From Actinomycetales bacterium (lineage in GTDB: Bacteria; Actinomycetota; Actinomycetes; Actinomycetales; Actinomycetaceae), in assembly GCA_022838965.1 (NCBI GenBank), contig JALHDK010000035.1, positions 1-15,321 of the forward strand: a DNA stretch of 15,321 bases. The letters are read 5' to 3'. The position numbers and the translations under genes are program-made. The notes below the pieces were generated by a model, which was not told the DNA's origin, did no database searches, and was given only the letters and a program-made list of their open reading frames with translations. The stretch's first letter is position 1, and the number at the start of each line of letters is the position of its first letter. Of the stretch, positions 14,469-15,321 are shown one piece after another.

Positions 14469-15321
14469 ATGACCGAACTCACGATCAAGCCCGAGAGCAT
14501 CCGAGCGGCGCTGGACAGCTTCGTACGGTCCTACAAGCCCGCCGCCGCCCTGGCCGAGGAGGTCGGCCGGGTGACCCTGGCGGCCGACGGCGTCGTCCAC
14601 ATCGAGGGGCTTCCGGGCACCATGGCGAACGAGTTGCTGCAGTTCGCGGACGGGACGCAGGGGCTCGCGATGAACCTGGATGTCCGGGAGATCGGCGCCA
14701 TCGTCCTCGGCGAGTTCACCGGGATCGAGGAGGGACAGGAGGTGCGCCGCACCGGCGAGGTGCTGTCCGTGCCTGTCGGCGACGGGTATCTCGGGCGCGT
14801 CGTGGACCCGCTCGGACACCCGATCGACGGACTTGGCGACATCACCGACCTCCAGGGCAGGCGCGCCCTCGAACTGCAGGCGCCCGGCGTGATGATGCGG
14901 AAGTCCGTCCACGAACCCCTGCAGACCGGCCTGAAGGCCATCGACTCCATGATTCCGATCGGGCGTGGACAGCGGCAGCTCATCATCGGCGACCGGCAGA
15001 CGGGCAAGACGGCGATCGCCATCGACACCATCCTCAACCAGCGGGCCAACTGGGAGAGCGGCGACCCCAAGAAGCAGGTCCGCTGCATCTACGTCGCCAT
15101 CGGCCAGAAGGGCTCCACGATCGCCGCGGTGCGTGCGGCGATCGAGGACGGCGGCGCGCTGCCCTACACCACGATCATCGCGGCGCCCGCCTCCGACCCC
15201 GCCGGCTACAAGTACCTTGCCCCCTACACCGGCTCGGCGATCGGCCAGCACTGGATGTACCAGGGCAAGCACGTTCTCATCGTCTTCGACGACCTCTCCA
15301 AGCAGGCCGAGGCCTACCGGG
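14469..15321 (+). CDS. atpA: ATP synthase F1 subunit alpha, 5' part
   Basis: Nucleotide-binding, mostly non-catalytic subunit of the F1 hexamer. Only the first 284 codons are in the window; the frame is still open at the right edge. Visible parts are the N-terminal beta-barrel domain (about 25-95), the [11 protein letters not shown] segment, and the P-loop GDRQTGKT with K180, plus KGSTIAAV and the Walker B region [17 protein letters not shown] at the end. The Q177 before the P-loop lysine is the residue that distinguishes alpha from catalytic beta (GGAGVGKT). ATG 14469 has AAGGA at 14458-14462 six bases upstream. It is the fifth structural gene of the operon; gamma, beta and epsilon genes are expected beyond the edge. 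Confidence 0.97.
   Translation, partial: MTELTIKPESIRAALDSFVRSYKPAAALAEEVGRVTLAADGVVHIEGLPGTMANELLQFADGTQGLAMNLDVREIGAIVLGEFTGIEEGQEVRRTGEVLSVPVGDGYLGRVVDPLGHPIDGLGDITDLQGRRALELQAPGVMMRKSVHEPLQTGLKAIDSMIPIGRGQRQLIIGDRQTGKTAIAIDTILNQRANWESGDPKKQVRCIYVAIGQKGSTIAAVRAAIEDGGALPYTTIIAAPASDPAGYKYLAPYTGSAIGQHWMYQGKHVLIVFDDLSKQAEAYR

Overview
The window is a high-GC stretch of conserved housekeeping genes from an actinobacterium. Evidence for this is the very GC-rich third codon positions, several GTG starts, TANNNT -10 boxes lying 6-7 bases before start codons (leaderless transcription), and gene order. From memory, the order argS-hom-thrC-thrB-rho-rpmE-prfA-prmC-sua5/tsaC-wecA-atpI-atpB-atpE-atpF-atpH-atpA matches Mycobacterium tuberculosis Rv1292-Rv1308, except that lysA is missing between argS and hom and atpF/atpH are ordinary separate genes. 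I cannot name the genus from sequence alone.

Layout. Positions 1-216 hold two identical copies of an 84-bp-period repeat. They lie in an open forward frame that is probably the 3' end of an upstream coiled-coil protein gene. A tRNA-Arg(CCG) gene lies on the minus strand (218-293), with a hairpin terminator beyond it and divergent from argS. Then come argS (432-2081), a broken hom (2116-3352), thrC and thrB (threonine branch), rho with a leader of about 120 nt, rpmE, and a strong hairpin terminator. Next is a translationally coupled run prfA-prmC-tsaC-wecA joined by GTGA overlaps. Last is the F1Fo ATP synthase operon: atpI-like, atpB, atpE, atpF, atpH and the first 284 codons of atpA, which runs off the right edge.

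How the genes work together. argS and the tRNA serve arginine charging. hom, thrC and thrB take aspartate semialdehyde to threonine. prfA and prmC are a release factor and the methyltransferase that modifies its GGQ loop. tsaC makes the threonylcarbamoyl-AMP used for tRNA t6A. wecA starts a lipid-linked cell-envelope glycan. The atp genes build the membrane a, c and b subunits and the delta and alpha subunits.

Most notable points. (1) hom carries an out-of-frame internal deletion of about 47 bp centred on a 12-bp perfect palindrome, either a real loss of homoserine dehydrogenase or an assembly error. (2) The 84-bp repeat encodes 28 residues with an unbroken 3-4 heptad pattern. (3) Three genes have start-adjacent -10 boxes. 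I found no sign of a new defence, mobile or biosynthetic system, and no CRISPR array, transposase or integrase. Every intergenic stretch is shorter than 170 bases.
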